A DNA stretch of 64,000 nucleotides from JAEUOS01 sp964470865 (GTDB taxonomy: Bacteria > Pseudomonadota > Gammaproteobacteria > Burkholderiales > JAEUOS01). Every line of letters starts with the position of its first letter. The first letter of the stretch is position 1. Of this stretch, positions 36,782-46,156 are shown piece after piece. Both the position numbers and the translations under genes were made by a program. Location of the stretch: the NCBI GenBank assembly GCA_964470865.1, contig CAYYFR010000007.1, positions 9,531 through 73,530 on the forward strand, written 5' to 3'. The notes below the pieces were generated by a model. That model searched no databases. It worked only from the letters and a program-made list of their open reading frames with translations, and had not been told where the DNA came from.

Positions 36782-37513
36782 TCAGTACTTGAAGCCCCGG
36801 TGCAAAGCCACCACGCCTGCGGTCAGGTTGAAATAATCGACATGGTCGAAGCCACTCGCAGTCATCATTGCCTTGAGTGTGGTCTGGTCGGGATGGCGAC
36901 GAATCGATTCGGCCAGGTAGCGATAACTGTCAGGGTCGCCTGCCACGCGCTTGCCAAGCCACGGCAAAAAGCCGAACGAAAAGCTGTCGTAGGCGCCTGC
37001 CAGAGGTTGCCAGACCTTGGAAAATTCAAGCACCAGCAGGCGCCCACCCGGTTTGATCACACGCCGCATTTCCGCAAGCGCGTGCGCCTTGTGCGTCATG
37101 TTGCGCAACCCGAAGGCAACACTTACCAGATCGAAGCTTTCATCGCGAAACGGCAGGTGCTCGGCATCGCACTGCGCAACAGGAAGGCGCAGGCCGCGAT
37201 CGATCAGGCGATCACGGCCGTGCACCAGCATGGCGCTGTTGATATCGGTGAGCCATACCTGGCCCTGGGGCCCGACTCGCTTGGCGAAGGCTTGCGCCAG
37301 ATCGCCTGTGCCGCCGGCGACATCGAGCACCTGTTGGCCCGTCCGCACACCCGATTGCGCGATGGCGAATGCCTTCCATGCCCGGTGCAGGCCACCGGAC
37401 ATGAGATCGTTCATCAAGTCGTACTTGCCGGCAACCGATTCGAATACTGCGCGCACGCGCGCGGCCTTGTCAGCCTCGGGAACGCTTTGGAAACCGAAAT
37501 CGGTTTCGGGCAT
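36782..37513 (-). CDS. ubiE: Ubiquinone/menaquinone C-methyltransferase UbiE
   Basis: A 243-residue SAM-dependent C-methyltransferase of ubiquinone synthesis. FESVAGKYDLMNDLMSGGLHR near residue 25, DVAGGTGDLAQAFA near 65, FGLRNMTHKAHALAEM near 130 and LVLEFSKVWQPLAGAYDSFS near 155 are diagnostic. ATG 37513 (MPETDFG) is the family start. It is 4 bases downstream of the DUF971 gene, a pairing common in betaproteobacteria. Confidence 0.95.
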   Translation of the reverse strand: MPETDFGFQSVPEADKAARVRAVFESVAGKYDLMNDLMSGGLHRAWKAFAIAQSGVRTGQQVLDVAGGTGDLAQAFAKRVGPQGQVWLTDINSAMLVHGRDRLIDRGLRLPVAQCDAEHLPFRDESFDLVSVAFGLRNMTHKAHALAEMRRVIKPGGRLLVLEFSKVWQPLAGAYDSFSFGFLPWLGKRVAGDPDSYRYLAESIRRHPDQTTLKAMMTASGFDHVDYFNLTAGVVALHRGFKY

Positions 37514-37517
37514 GGCC

Positions 37518-37889
37518 CTATTCCCGTGAAGCGCCGGCACTGGCAAGGCGCGCAAGGTACGCGGCCCACATCACGTCTTGCCGCTGACCCAGTTCGTAGA
37601 GGTAGTCCCAGGAATAAATCCCGGTGGCATGACCGTCGGAAAACGTCGGCTGCACCGCGTAGTTGCCAACCTGTTCAAGGGCGGTTATGTCAACAGAGCA
37701 CTTGCCGGACTGCAGCACTTCCTGGCCCGGACCGTGTCCACGCACTTCGGCCGACGGCGAATGCACGCGCAGGAACTCGAACGAGTATTCGAAGCGTGCG
37801 CCGTCCGAAAAAGTCACCTCCAGACGCCGCGTCTGCTGATGCAGAAGTATGTCGGTCGGGAGAGGGGAATTCTTGGTCAGGCCAGCCAT
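37518..37889 (-). CDS. DUF971 family protein
   Basis: A 123-residue protein with the GBBH-N-like fold: RRLEVTFSDGARFEYSFEFL, VRGHGPGQ, VDITALEQVGNYAVQPTFSDGH and GIYSWDYLYELG are the family core. Members are thought to bind metal or act in Fe-S or quinone metabolism; no firm function. ATG 37889 is preferred to the upstream in-frame ATG at 37913. It is coupled to ubiE. Confidence 0.85.
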   Translation of the reverse strand: MAGLTKNSPLPTDILLHQQTRRLEVTFSDGARFEYSFEFLRVHSPSAEVRGHGPGQEVLQSGKCSVDITALEQVGNYAVQPTFSDGHATGIYSWDYLYELGQRQDVMWAAYLARLASAGASRE

Positions 37890-38105
37890 CGCGCGCGGAC
37901 TATAGCACGCCATCCCGACGTTCTCGCGTCACATCCGCGAAGCAAGTAAAGATGCGGCAGGTCAACGCACAGGCGGACGCCGAACACCGGCGATCACTAC
38001 GCCAGGTCGCCTTGAGGGCTACGAAAAACAGGCGTCTTCGCACCTGATCGCCGCACGCTTCTCACCTGTTTGCGTGTGCAGGCCGGCATGCGTAGCGCCA
38101 GCCAG

Positions 38106-39755
38106 TTACTGGGCAACCATCAGGGCATCGATCTGTTCGAAATCACAAGCGCGACGAACCAGCGCGACCAGGCGCAAGTGATACACGATGCCGGCGTCAC
38201 TCATTTCGATGACGCGGTCCGGCTTGAACCAGCCGCATGGCGCAACCAGCGTGACATAGTCTTTCGCATGCAAGGAGCCCAGCCGAAAGCCGGCACACCA
38301 GGGCGCATCACGCCCGGACTCACGCACGCCGACCGCGTGAGGTTTGCCCTTGAGCAGTTCAACTCCGGCATCGAGCGCACCGGGCTGTACCAGCCCGGGC
38401 CCGGCATCAGGCTCGGCCAGCCAGCGAGTACGCGCCAGCACCACAGGACCGTCGTCACCATCAAGGCGCAGGCGCATGGCCAGCAACTGGTCGATCCGCA
38501 GACGCGCGCCGGCACGCGCGCGGCGCAGGCGGAAGCCGTCTGCGCTCTCGTCGGCAATCACCCAATCCTCGAACAGCCGCGCAGCTTCACGACCGCGACT
38601 TTCTTCGCGCGCCAGCGAGGCATGCTGGAACACGAACAGTTCGTCATAGCGGCGCCGGCTCCCGACCGCATCTTCGTTCAAGGCAAACGGCTTGCCGGCC
38701 ACCATGTAATGCATGGCCTCATAGTCACTGTCGGCGAAGCTTAAACCGACAGCCTGCGCTACCCCGGCACCGTTCATTCCCTGTGGCGCGGTGCGCGCAA
38801 TCGAGCGCGTATCGCCCGCGTCGCACCAGGTCTGCTTGAGGCGGCGCAGCACTTCTGCGGCGGCCAACTGGCGAAACACTTCCGGCAGGCGGGCTTCTTC
38901 AAGCGCGGCGCCTGATTCGAGTGTACGCAGGCGGCGACGCAGGCTGCGCTCGAGTTGCGTGACATCGATCAGGTGCTGCCAGCGCCCCAGTCGCAGTACG
39001 CGCAGACAGCGGCGTTTCCCGAACCGCACCGATGGCGCGACCGCAGGCAGCACAGTGTCGGGCGCCTCGACCGGCATGGTAGTGAAAGCGATCTTGCCTT
39101 CCCACAGGTATGCCAGCTCGAACATCGCCTCGCGTTCGAGCCCGCACGCCGCCGGGCCTGCCTGGCCGATCAGGAGCGCCCGGCAATAAGTCGAAGCGAC
39201 GCTGGTCGCTGCGCGCGGGTGCAGGCTGTCGCGCACCGGGGCATCCAGCAACCTGTATTCGGATGCCCGCTCCCACAGTAGCTGCAAATCCGCGATCAGA
39301 TCGGCAGGGACTGCCTGACCCGCATGAAAATGCCCTTTGAGGGCGTCACAAAAGTAGCCGCCGGCACGCGCCAGGCACAAGGCGTGGTGCGTCGCGAGGT
39401 CGGCGACATCGATGGATCCCTCGAAGATCTCAAGATAGGCAGCCGCCAATGCGCGCCACTGCGCCTGCGCGTGATTGAACGCGTTGCGCTCGGCCAACCC
39501 CAGTGGCAAGGGCTTGTCGGAATAGCGCCGCGCATACCTTGCATCGATGTCGGCGACATGCCCACGCACGGTCTCGAGAATCTCCAGCCGTTCGCGCGGA
39601 CCCGGCGCGGCCTGGCTCAATTCGCGCAACAGTGCCGAGACGGCGTGATGCGCGCTGCGCGCATCGGATATCGGCAAGTCGCGCAACCATTGCTTCGCAC
39701 TCCTGGCCGTGGCCACTGCGCTGGTCTTGCCCAACATGATTTCGGTCGACTGCAT
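38106..39755 (-). CDS. Large paralogous protein with degenerate PilZ-like C-terminal region (copy A)
   Basis: A 549-residue cytosolic-looking protein I cannot assign to a named family. The N-terminal two thirds are helical; the C-terminal third aligns with the protein at 40111-41733: YEAMHYMVAGKPF, EDWVIADESADGFRLRR, LLAMRL, CGWFKPDRVIEM and a final CDFEQIDAL. DESADGFRL followed by a strand-rich segment resembles the DxSxxG part of c-di-GMP-binding PilZ domains, but a clean RxxxR just before it is missing. ATG 39755 has GGAG upstream. Its promoter sits in a long inverted repeat. Confidence 0.6.
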   Translation of the reverse strand: MQSTEIMLGKTSAVATARSAKQWLRDLPISDARSAHHAVSALLRELSQAAPGPRERLEILETVRGHVADIDARYARRYSDKPLPLGLAERNAFNHAQAQWRALAAAYLEIFEGSIDVADLATHHALCLARAGGYFCDALKGHFHAGQAVPADLIADLQLLWERASEYRLLDAPVRDSLHPRAATSVASTYCRALLIGQAGPAACGLEREAMFELAYLWEGKIAFTTMPVEAPDTVLPAVAPSVRFGKRRCLRVLRLGRWQHLIDVTQLERSLRRRLRTLESGAALEEARLPEVFRQLAAAEVLRRLKQTWCDAGDTRSIARTAPQGMNGAGVAQAVGLSFADSDYEAMHYMVAGKPFALNEDAVGSRRRYDELFVFQHASLAREESRGREAARLFEDWVIADESADGFRLRRARAGARLRIDQLLAMRLRLDGDDGPVVLARTRWLAEPDAGPGLVQPGALDAGVELLKGKPHAVGVRESGRDAPWCAGFRLGSLHAKDYVTLVAPCGWFKPDRVIEMSDAGIVYHLRLVALVRRACDFEQIDALMVAQ

Positions 39756-39798
39756 GGCTGACTCCGCTTACCCGCGGACCAGGTGCGGGCCGCGAGAC

Positions 39799-39848
39799 TT
39801 ATGCTTTTGTCATATTACCCGTTCTTCGAGGCAATGACAACAGCATAA
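39799..39848 (-). promoter_or_regulatory. Sigma-70 promoter inside a 15-bp-arm inverted repeat
   Basis: On the minus strand TTGTCA (39840-39835), 17 bp, then TAATAT (39817-39812) form a strong promoter for the gene starting at 39755. Its two halves lie in an inverted repeat: TTATGCTTTTGTCAT at 39799-39813 and ATGACAACAGCATAA at 39834-39848, complementary at 14 of 15 positions and separated by 20 bp. This is the geometry of an operator for a dimeric regulator, which is not identified. Confidence 0.65.
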
Positions 39849-39987
39849 ATGTAACGCGGGATGTCTGAGCAAACCGCAGGCACGCAGGTTCAGGCACGAG
39901 TCAGGTTGCGCGCCGCCCGGCTGACCGTCGACAGCGCCGGCTGGCCAAGCCAGTACTCTTCGGTGCAGGGTTGGCCTGATCGACGAC

Positions 39988-40015
39988 TTCATCCGCAGCA
40001 GTTTCTGCGGATGAA
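39988..40015. repeat. Perfect 11-bp inverted repeat with 6-base loop
   Basis: TTCATCCGCAG at 39988-39998 and CTGCGGATGAA at 40005-40015, loop CAGTTT. It lies 96 bp past the stop of copy B on the minus strand and has no T run on either side, so it is not a typical intrinsic terminator; it may be an RNA processing hairpin or protein site. Confidence 0.6.
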
Positions 40016-40110
40016 CAGACGGTCCCCGGCAACCCGCAAAACATTCGTGATGCGCGAGCACATCATGATCGAGCAAGGCGTCAGCGTGCCGGCCACCGCA
40101 AAAGCGCGCT

Positions 40111-41733
40111 TCAGGTGACGCCGAATGCGCAACGCTCGAAGTCGGCCCCACGTTCCTCAAGGCTCAGGAGCTTGATCACGGCAGGAGGCTCGGCGTGCAT
40201 GTCGAGCACACGGTCCGCTTTAAAACAGCCTGCCGGCAACAGTACGCATGCGGTCGACTGCAGGGCCTGTACAGCCGGCAGCAACAGTGCCGGCTGATAC
40301 TTCTCTGCGGCCGCATTAAGCCCGGTGGCGCGGACAGCGACTGCCGTTGGCGCGCCCGGCAACGCCTTGACCCCGATCATCAGGTCGCCGTTGCCCTGCA
40401 CCTGCGCCCAACGCACCACGCCCATGATGAAGCTGCGCGACCCGGACGGCCGGATCGCCAGCAATTGCCCAGCAGCCAGCCTGGCGCCGTTCGCGCCCGC
40501 CGCCCGCACCAGCCGTAAACCGGCCACACTCTCGTCATGCACGGCCCAATCTTCAAGAGCGAAACCGTGAATCAGGCTGTGCTGGTCTTCATCGCGGGTG
40601 GAAACCCGCCCGAAGGTGGCGATTTCCTGGCGCTGGCGTGAGGACAGTTCGGTTGGCTGGCCCGGCTGCTTGAAGGGCTTGCCCGATATGTAGTAGTGCA
40701 TCGCGTCGAAGCCGCAGGCCACCAGCGCCCGACCGCTTGCAGCACGTCGCGCCTGCCCGCGGCCGGCGCGTCCATCGCCCCAATGCTTGTGCAACGCGAT
40801 CAGCAGTTGCTCGGCAGCAGGCATCGTGCTGTCTTCACCCAAGCCCAGGCTGGCCGGGCTTTGGCCGCGGCGCAACAGGTTGATGCGGTTCTTCAGCGAA
40901 ACCGAGAGGTCGCTGATATCGAGATAGCGGACCTCGGCACCGGCGGCGCCGGCAGGCGTGTCCGGCCGAAACCCGCCACGCGCCGCCGCAAGATCGACCA
41001 AAACCGGCGGCTTGCCGGGATTCGCCGGTGGGCCGGCGCCGATCACGATCTTGACGGCCAGGCGTTCCATCCAGAGCGCCACCAGTTGTGACGGGCGTGC
41101 CCCCCAGTCACCGGGTGCGCCCAGCAGCAGCAGCACAGGCCGCGCGTAGGTGGCGCTACAATTGGTAGCGCCAATATCGCGCAATTGCGCGTCCTTGACC
41201 TTCTCCGAAACAACACCGATCTGCTCGGCGGCGCGATACAGCTTGTGCAGCAATAGCCAATCCGCGCCGGGCAGTTCGGAGCCGGCATGGGCGGTGTCCA
41301 ACAGCAGGCGCGCCTGCACATCGAGCGCGCGCTGGCACACTGTGGCCGCGAAACCTTTCTGCCCGCTGTCTGCATCGAGCGCGGACTGCACACATACCTG
41401 CCAACAAAGTCCGAAAGCACGCCAAAGATCAAGTGCCGCAGCATAGGCTCCGGCTTCGAAATCGGCCAGCGGCAAGGGCCGGAACGTGAATTTGCGCGCC
41501 GCCTCGGTCTGCACGAACAGCAGGGGCGTGCGCAATTGTTCGAGGATTTCGAACAACACAGCCGGCTTGAATCCGGCGCTTGGCAACAGGTTGATCTGGG
41601 CTCGCAACTGCGCCTGCGCAGTCGCCGGATTGGTCAAAGGCAGCGCCTCGACCCATTCGGCGCACGCTTTCGCATCGGCAAAGGCGGGATGCACATCGCC
41701 CGACAGCACGGGAAGTTGAAATTGCAGGTTCAT
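40111..41733 (-). CDS. Large paralogous protein with degenerate PilZ-like C-terminal region (copy B)
   Basis: About 540 residues, homologous to copy A in the last 220: FDAMHYYISGKPFKQPG, LEDWAVHDESVAGLRLVR, GQLLAIRPSG, FIMGVVRWAQVQGNGDLMIG and GCFKADRVLDM ending RGADFERCAFG. DESVAGLRL plus VVRWAQ...GDLMIGV follows the strand pattern of PilZ domains (DxSxxG ... GV.F). The N-terminal part is helical and divergent. No signal peptide or membrane segment. ATG 41733 (MNLQFQ) is used; ATG 41763 is possible. Function unknown; a c-di-GMP effector is a hypothesis. Confidence 0.6.
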   Translation of the reverse strand: MNLQFQLPVLSGDVHPAFADAKACAEWVEALPLTNPATAQAQLRAQINLLPSAGFKPAVLFEILEQLRTPLLFVQTEAARKFTFRPLPLADFEAGAYAAALDLWRAFGLCWQVCVQSALDADSGQKGFAATVCQRALDVQARLLLDTAHAGSELPGADWLLLHKLYRAAEQIGVVSEKVKDAQLRDIGATNCSATYARPVLLLLGAPGDWGARPSQLVALWMERLAVKIVIGAGPPANPGKPPVLVDLAAARGGFRPDTPAGAAGAEVRYLDISDLSVSLKNRINLLRRGQSPASLGLGEDSTMPAAEQLLIALHKHWGDGRAGRGQARRAASGRALVACGFDAMHYYISGKPFKQPGQPTELSSRQRQEIATFGRVSTRDEDQHSLIHGFALEDWAVHDESVAGLRLVRAAGANGARLAAGQLLAIRPSGSRSFIMGVVRWAQVQGNGDLMIGVKALPGAPTAVAVRATGLNAAAEKYQPALLLPAVQALQSTACVLLPAGCFKADRVLDMHAEPPAVIKLLSLEERGADFERCAFGVT

Positions 41734-41916
41734 CGCTTGTTCTGCTCTGATGCCCCTCGCCATGCCAGCGCGATCTCACGATTATCGTTGCAGATCAATC
41801 ATCTGCAATCGAATGCTCTGAAATTACCCAAGTTCGCATCCTAACCCAAAGGGCGCGCCCGATCCACCGTCTTTGCAAGCCGGCTGGCAACTGCCGATCG
41901 CGCGACGAAGCTTGCG

Positions 41917-44900
41917 CTACAACAAGACCCGCTCGATGCCGCCGGCGTTGGCTGTGGCCACATACTCAGGCAGCCACTTTTCACCCAACACCTGGCGTGC
42001 GATCTCGACCACGATGTAGTCGGCATCGGCATCGGCATCGTTGCGAAAGCGCGACAAGCCCTGCAAGCAGGACGGGCAGGAGGTCAGGATCTTGATATTG
42101 CCGTCATGGCCGGCGGAACGAATCTGTTCTACGCCTTTCTGCATCTCTTCCTGCTTGCGAAAGCGCACCTGGGTCGAAATATCGGGGCGCGTCACCGCGA
42201 GAGTGCCGGATTCGCCACAGCAACGTTCGTTGAGATCGACGTTTTGCCCCATCAGCTGGTTGACCACTTCGGTGGCCTTGTAGGTTTTCATAGGCGTGTG
42301 GCAGGGCTCGTGATACATGTATCGCACGCCATTTAGCCCATCGAGCTTGATGCCCTTTTCGAGCAGATACTCATGGATGTCGAGCAGGCGACAGCCCGGA
42401 AAGATCTTGTCGAACTCGTACTTCTGCAACTGGTCCATGCAGGTGCCGCAGGACACGATCACGGTCTTGATGTCGAGATAATTGAGCGTGTTGGCGACGC
42501 GATGGAACTGCACACGGTTGCTGGTGGTGATTTCCTGGCCACGATCGGCATTGCCGGATGCGGTTTGCGGGTAGCCGCAGCACAGGTAGCCCGGTGGCAG
42601 CACCGTTTGCGCCCCCACGTGATAGAGCATCGCCTGGGTGGCCAGGCCGACCTGCGAAAACAAACGCTCCGATCCGCACCCCGGAAAATAGAAAACCGCC
42701 TCCTGATCATCCTGGCGCAAGGCCGGATTGCGAATGATCGGCACCACCTTGTCGTCCTCGATGCCCAGCAAGGCGCGCGCGGTCTTCTTCGGCAGGCCAC
42801 CGGGCATCGGCTTGTTGATAAAGTGAATCACCTGTTGCTTCAGTGGCGCCCGCCCGACGGTGGCCGGTGGATGCCGGGTTTGCGCGCGCGCCAGCAGTGA
42901 GCCACGCGCCAGTTGCGAGGCAAAGCGCTGCACCCGGTAGCCGAACTGGATCATGCCGGCACGGATCGCCTTGATGGTGGTGGGGTCGGTGGCGTTGAGA
43001 AAAGCCATCGCCGCACTGGTGCCGGGATTGAATTTCTTTTGCCCCAGCTTGCGCAACAGATTGCGCATGTTGATCGATACATCGCCAAAGTCGATGTCCA
43101 CCGGGCACGGCGTCGCGCATTTGTGACACACCGTGCAATGGTCGGCCACGTCGCCGAACTCGTCGAAGTGTTTGACCGAAATGCCGCGCCGCGTCTGCTC
43201 CTCGTAGAGAAAGGCTTCGATCAACAGCGAGGTGGCGAGAATCTTGTTGCGCGGGCTGTAGAGCAGATTTGCGCGCGGCACATGGGTGGCACACACCGGT
43301 TTGCATTTGCCGCAGCGCAGGCAGTCCTTGATCGATTCGGCAATCGAGCCGATCTCACTCTGCTCCAGGATCAGCGATTCGGTGCCCATGAGACTGAACG
43401 ACGGCGTGTAGGCGCCACGCAGGTCGCCACCCGCCAGCAGCTTGCCGCGGTTGAAACGACCGCTTGGATCGACCTTCTGCTTGTAGTCGCGAAACGCGCT
43501 GATCTCGTCGTCACGCAGATACTCGAGCTTGGTGATGCCGATGCCGTGCTCGCCGGAAATGACGCCGCCCAGACTGCGTGCCAGCGCCATGATGCGCGCC
43601 ACCGCCTGGTTGGCAGCCTGCAGCATTACATAGTTGTCGGAATTGACCGGTATGTTGGTGTGCACGTTGCCGTCGCCGGCATGCATGTGCAGCGCCACCC
43701 AGGTGCGGCCCGACAGCACCTCCTTGTGCACGCGCTCGCATGCGCGGAAGATCGGCAGGTAGGCGGCACCGCCGAACAGCTCCTCAAGCGGCGCACGCAA
43801 CTCCTGCTTCCACGAAATGCGCACCACGTGCTGCTGCACCATGCGGAAGATACTTGCCTCTTGCGGCATGGTCAGCGCATCCGCCTTGACGCCCAGGGCG
43901 CACAGGGCCAGGCCCCTGGCGGCTACGCTTTGGTCGAGACTGTCGCGCACCGCCTGCCAGCGCACCCTGACCTGTGCCAAAAGCGCGTCGGCCTCGCGCA
44001 CGCGGTCGCCCAGCAACTCGTCCTTGGACAGCGAATCGTCGTCCGGATTGACCGGCAGCGCCGGCTGGCGCAGGAGCTCTTCAAGCCGCCCGATCAATTG
44101 CAGCTTGTTGGATATGGAAAGCTCGATGTTGATGCGCTCAATGCCGTCCGAGTAATCGCCCAGACGGTCAAGCGGAATCACCACATCCTCATTGATCTTG
44201 AATGCATTGGTGTGACGCGCGATGGCAGCGGTACGCGCGCGGTCGAGCCAGAACTTCTTGCGCGTCTCGGACGAAACCGCAACGAAGCCCTCGGCACCGC
44301 GCGCGTTGCACATGCGCACCACCTCGCTGGTCGCGCGCGCCACCGCATCGGCGTCGTCACCACAGATGTCGCCAATCAACACCATCTTTGGCAGCCGGCC
44401 GCGACGCGACTTGGTGGCGTAGCCGACCGCCTTCAGGTAGCGTTCGTCAAGATGTTCAAGTCCGGCCAGCACCACCGGCGCGGCTGCGGAAGCGGGGCTG
44501 GCGGCACGCATCTGCGCGGTCAGGCCATCGAGGTAGTTCTTGATCTCGACAATCGCCGGCACCGATTCGCCAACCAGGCCGAAGAACTCGAGGCACACCG
44601 TGCGGGTATGGTCGGGCATGCGGTGCAGGATGAAGCGCGCCGAGGTGATGATGCCGTCGCAACCCTCTTTCTGTACGCCGGGCAGGCCGCTCAGAAACTT
44701 GTCGGTGACATCCTTTCCCAGGCCGGCCTTGCGAAAACGCCGGCCTTCGATTTCGAGAATTTCCGGCGCGCCGTGCGGCGTCTTGCCGTCCTTCCTGAAG
44801 CGCTGGATCGAAAAGCGCGCCAGCGCCGCGTCATGAATCTTGCCCGTATTGTGGTCAAGCCGGGTGATTTCCATGAAATAACCGTTGGCATCGACCATGC

Positions 44901-45888
44901 GCCACGACAGAAGATTGTCGATCGCCGTGCCCCACAGTACCGCCTTCTTGCCGCCCGCATTCACCGCCACATTGCCACCAATGCAGGAGGCGTCGGCCGA
45001 AGTCGGGTCGACCGCGAACACCAGCCCGCGCGCCTCTGCCGCCTCCATCACGCGCTTGGTCACCACGCCGGCGCCGCACTGGATGCTGGCATATTCGCGA
45101 CCGGCCGCACCCGGCAATGCCCCGACCTCGATCTTTCCCAGTGCATCGAGCTTTTCGGTATTGATGATGGCTGACAAGCGCGTCAAGGGCACCGCGCCAC
45201 CGGTGTAGCCGGTACCACCACCGCGTGGAATGATGGTGAGCCCAAGCTCAAAAAGCTCACGCGCAAGCAGTGCGCATTCCTCCTCGCTATCGGGGTGCAG
45301 CACCACAAACGGATACTCGACACGCCAGTCGGTGGCGTCGGTCACGTGTGACACCCGAGACATGCCATCGAAAGCGATGTTGTCGCGGCGCGTGACCCTG
45401 GACAATCGCTTCAGGCAGGCGCGCCGCAGTGCCGCCATCTCGTCGAACTCGCGCTCAAAGGCGCTCACCGCAAGTTTGGCCGCTGCGATCAGTTGCACCA
45501 CTCGGCCACCGGATTGCGCCACTCCCAGGCCTTCGCGCTCATAGGTGAGGCGGCGCTTCTCCATGTCGCCCAGGCGGTGATGCAGGGCTTCGATCAGCGC
45601 AGCACGCCGTTTCGGATTGTCCAGCAGGTCGTCCTGCAAGTAGGGGTTGCGTTGAACCACCCAGATATCGCCCAAAACCTCGTACAACATGCGCGCCGAG
45701 CGGCCGGTGCGACGTTCACCGCGCAAGGTCGCCAATACCTGCCACATGTCCTCGCCCAAAAGGCGGATCACGATCTCGCGATCGGAAAATGAGGTGTAGT
45801 TGTAGGGTATTTCGCGTAATCGCGGCGCTGCTTCGGGCAACGCGGCGTCGGGCAGCGCGCCTGGAGGCAGATGGGCCAGGTTGGTCAT
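41917..45888 (-). CDS. Giant FAD-linked oxidase / Fe-S / CCG-domain oxidoreductase (DUF3683 type)
   Basis: A 1323-residue fusion. Residues 25-115 are a DUF3683-like domain; about 190-400 an FAD_binding_4 domain (IIPRGGGTGYTGGAVPLT near 225); about 600-790 the FAD-oxidase C domain (LHMHAGDGNVHTNIPV); two 4Fe-4S motifs follow, CLRCGKCKPVC near 852 and CTVCHKCATPCP near 917; then two CCG repeats (FPGCGSERL near 1066 with CCGYPQT; HEPCHTP near 1194 with CCGESGTL). It resembles D-lactate or glycolate dehydrogenase subunits joined in one chain. The substrate, probably a 2-hydroxy acid, is not identifiable. It is monocistronic. Confidence 0.9.
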   Translation of the reverse strand: MTNLAHLPPGALPDAALPEAAPRLREIPYNYTSFSDREIVIRLLGEDMWQVLATLRGERRTGRSARMLYEVLGDIWVVQRNPYLQDDLLDNPKRRAALIEALHHRLGDMEKRRLTYEREGLGVAQSGGRVVQLIAAAKLAVSAFEREFDEMAALRRACLKRLSRVTRRDNIAFDGMSRVSHVTDATDWRVEYPFVVLHPDSEEECALLARELFELGLTIIPRGGGTGYTGGAVPLTRLSAIINTEKLDALGKIEVGALPGAAGREYASIQCGAGVVTKRVMEAAEARGLVFAVDPTSADASCIGGNVAVNAGGKKAVLWGTAIDNLLSWRMVDANGYFMEITRLDHNTGKIHDAALARFSIQRFRKDGKTPHGAPEILEIEGRRFRKAGLGKDVTDKFLSGLPGVQKEGCDGIITSARFILHRMPDHTRTVCLEFFGLVGESVPAIVEIKNYLDGLTAQMRAASPASAAAPVVLAGLEHLDERYLKAVGYATKSRRGRLPKMVLIGDICGDDADAVARATSEVVRMCNARGAEGFVAVSSETRKKFWLDRARTAAIARHTNAFKINEDVVIPLDRLGDYSDGIERINIELSISNKLQLIGRLEELLRQPALPVNPDDDSLSKDELLGDRVREADALLAQVRVRWQAVRDSLDQSVAARGLALCALGVKADALTMPQEASIFRMVQQHVVRISWKQELRAPLEELFGGAAYLPIFRACERVHKEVLSGRTWVALHMHAGDGNVHTNIPVNSDNYVMLQAANQAVARIMALARSLGGVISGEHGIGITKLEYLRDDEISAFRDYKQKVDPSGRFNRGKLLAGGDLRGAYTPSFSLMGTESLILEQSEIGSIAESIKDCLRCGKCKPVCATHVPRANLLYSPRNKILATSLLIEAFLYEEQTRRGISVKHFDEFGDVADHCTVCHKCATPCPVDIDFGDVSINMRNLLRKLGQKKFNPGTSAAMAFLNATDPTTIKAIRAGMIQFGYRVQRFASQLARGSLLARAQTRHPPATVGRAPLKQQVIHFINKPMPGGLPKKTARALLGIEDDKVVPIIRNPALRQDDQEAVFYFPGCGSERLFSQVGLATQAMLYHVGAQTVLPPGYLCCGYPQTASGNADRGQEITTSNRVQFHRVANTLNYLDIKTVIVSCGTCMDQLQKYEFDKIFPGCRLLDIHEYLLEKGIKLDGLNGVRYMYHEPCHTPMKTYKATEVVNQLMGQNVDLNERCCGESGTLAVTRPDISTQVRFRKQEEMQKGVEQIRSAGHDGNIKILTSCPSCLQGLSRFRNDADADADYIVVEIARQVLGEKWLPEYVATANAGGIERVLL

Positions 45889-46156
45889 GAAAGCCCTTGC
45901 TGTTCGCGCATTGTGCGCGGGGACTTCTTGATTTAAATCAAGATTTTATCGCACCGCAGCAAAGAAATTCACTAACGACCCTGTTCGGTACAGGGCCGGA
46001 GGCGCTCACGGTGCACGGTCGGCCCAGCTGGCGAACCCGCCGGCGGCGCGTAAATGCGCACTGAACGGCGCCTCGGCTATCCCTTTGCGGCAGGTGCACA
46101 CCACCATCAGGCGGCGCTTTGCCCGGCCGCAGCCATAGCGGCGCGCGCTGCGCCGG

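Larger units (their letters stand above)
39756..40110. other. 355-bp stretch between the two paralogous genes
   Basis: No credible gene. It contains the promoter and inverted repeat of copy A (39799-39848) and a perfect 11-bp hairpin (39988-40015), both listed separately. The rest, 39849-39987, shows nothing I can name. Confidence 0.6.

Noticed and set aside
42913..45174. A 753-codon plus-strand frame opposite the giant oxidoreductase
   Set aside because: Antisense shadow; the minus strand encodes all expected FAD, Fe-S and CCG motifs.
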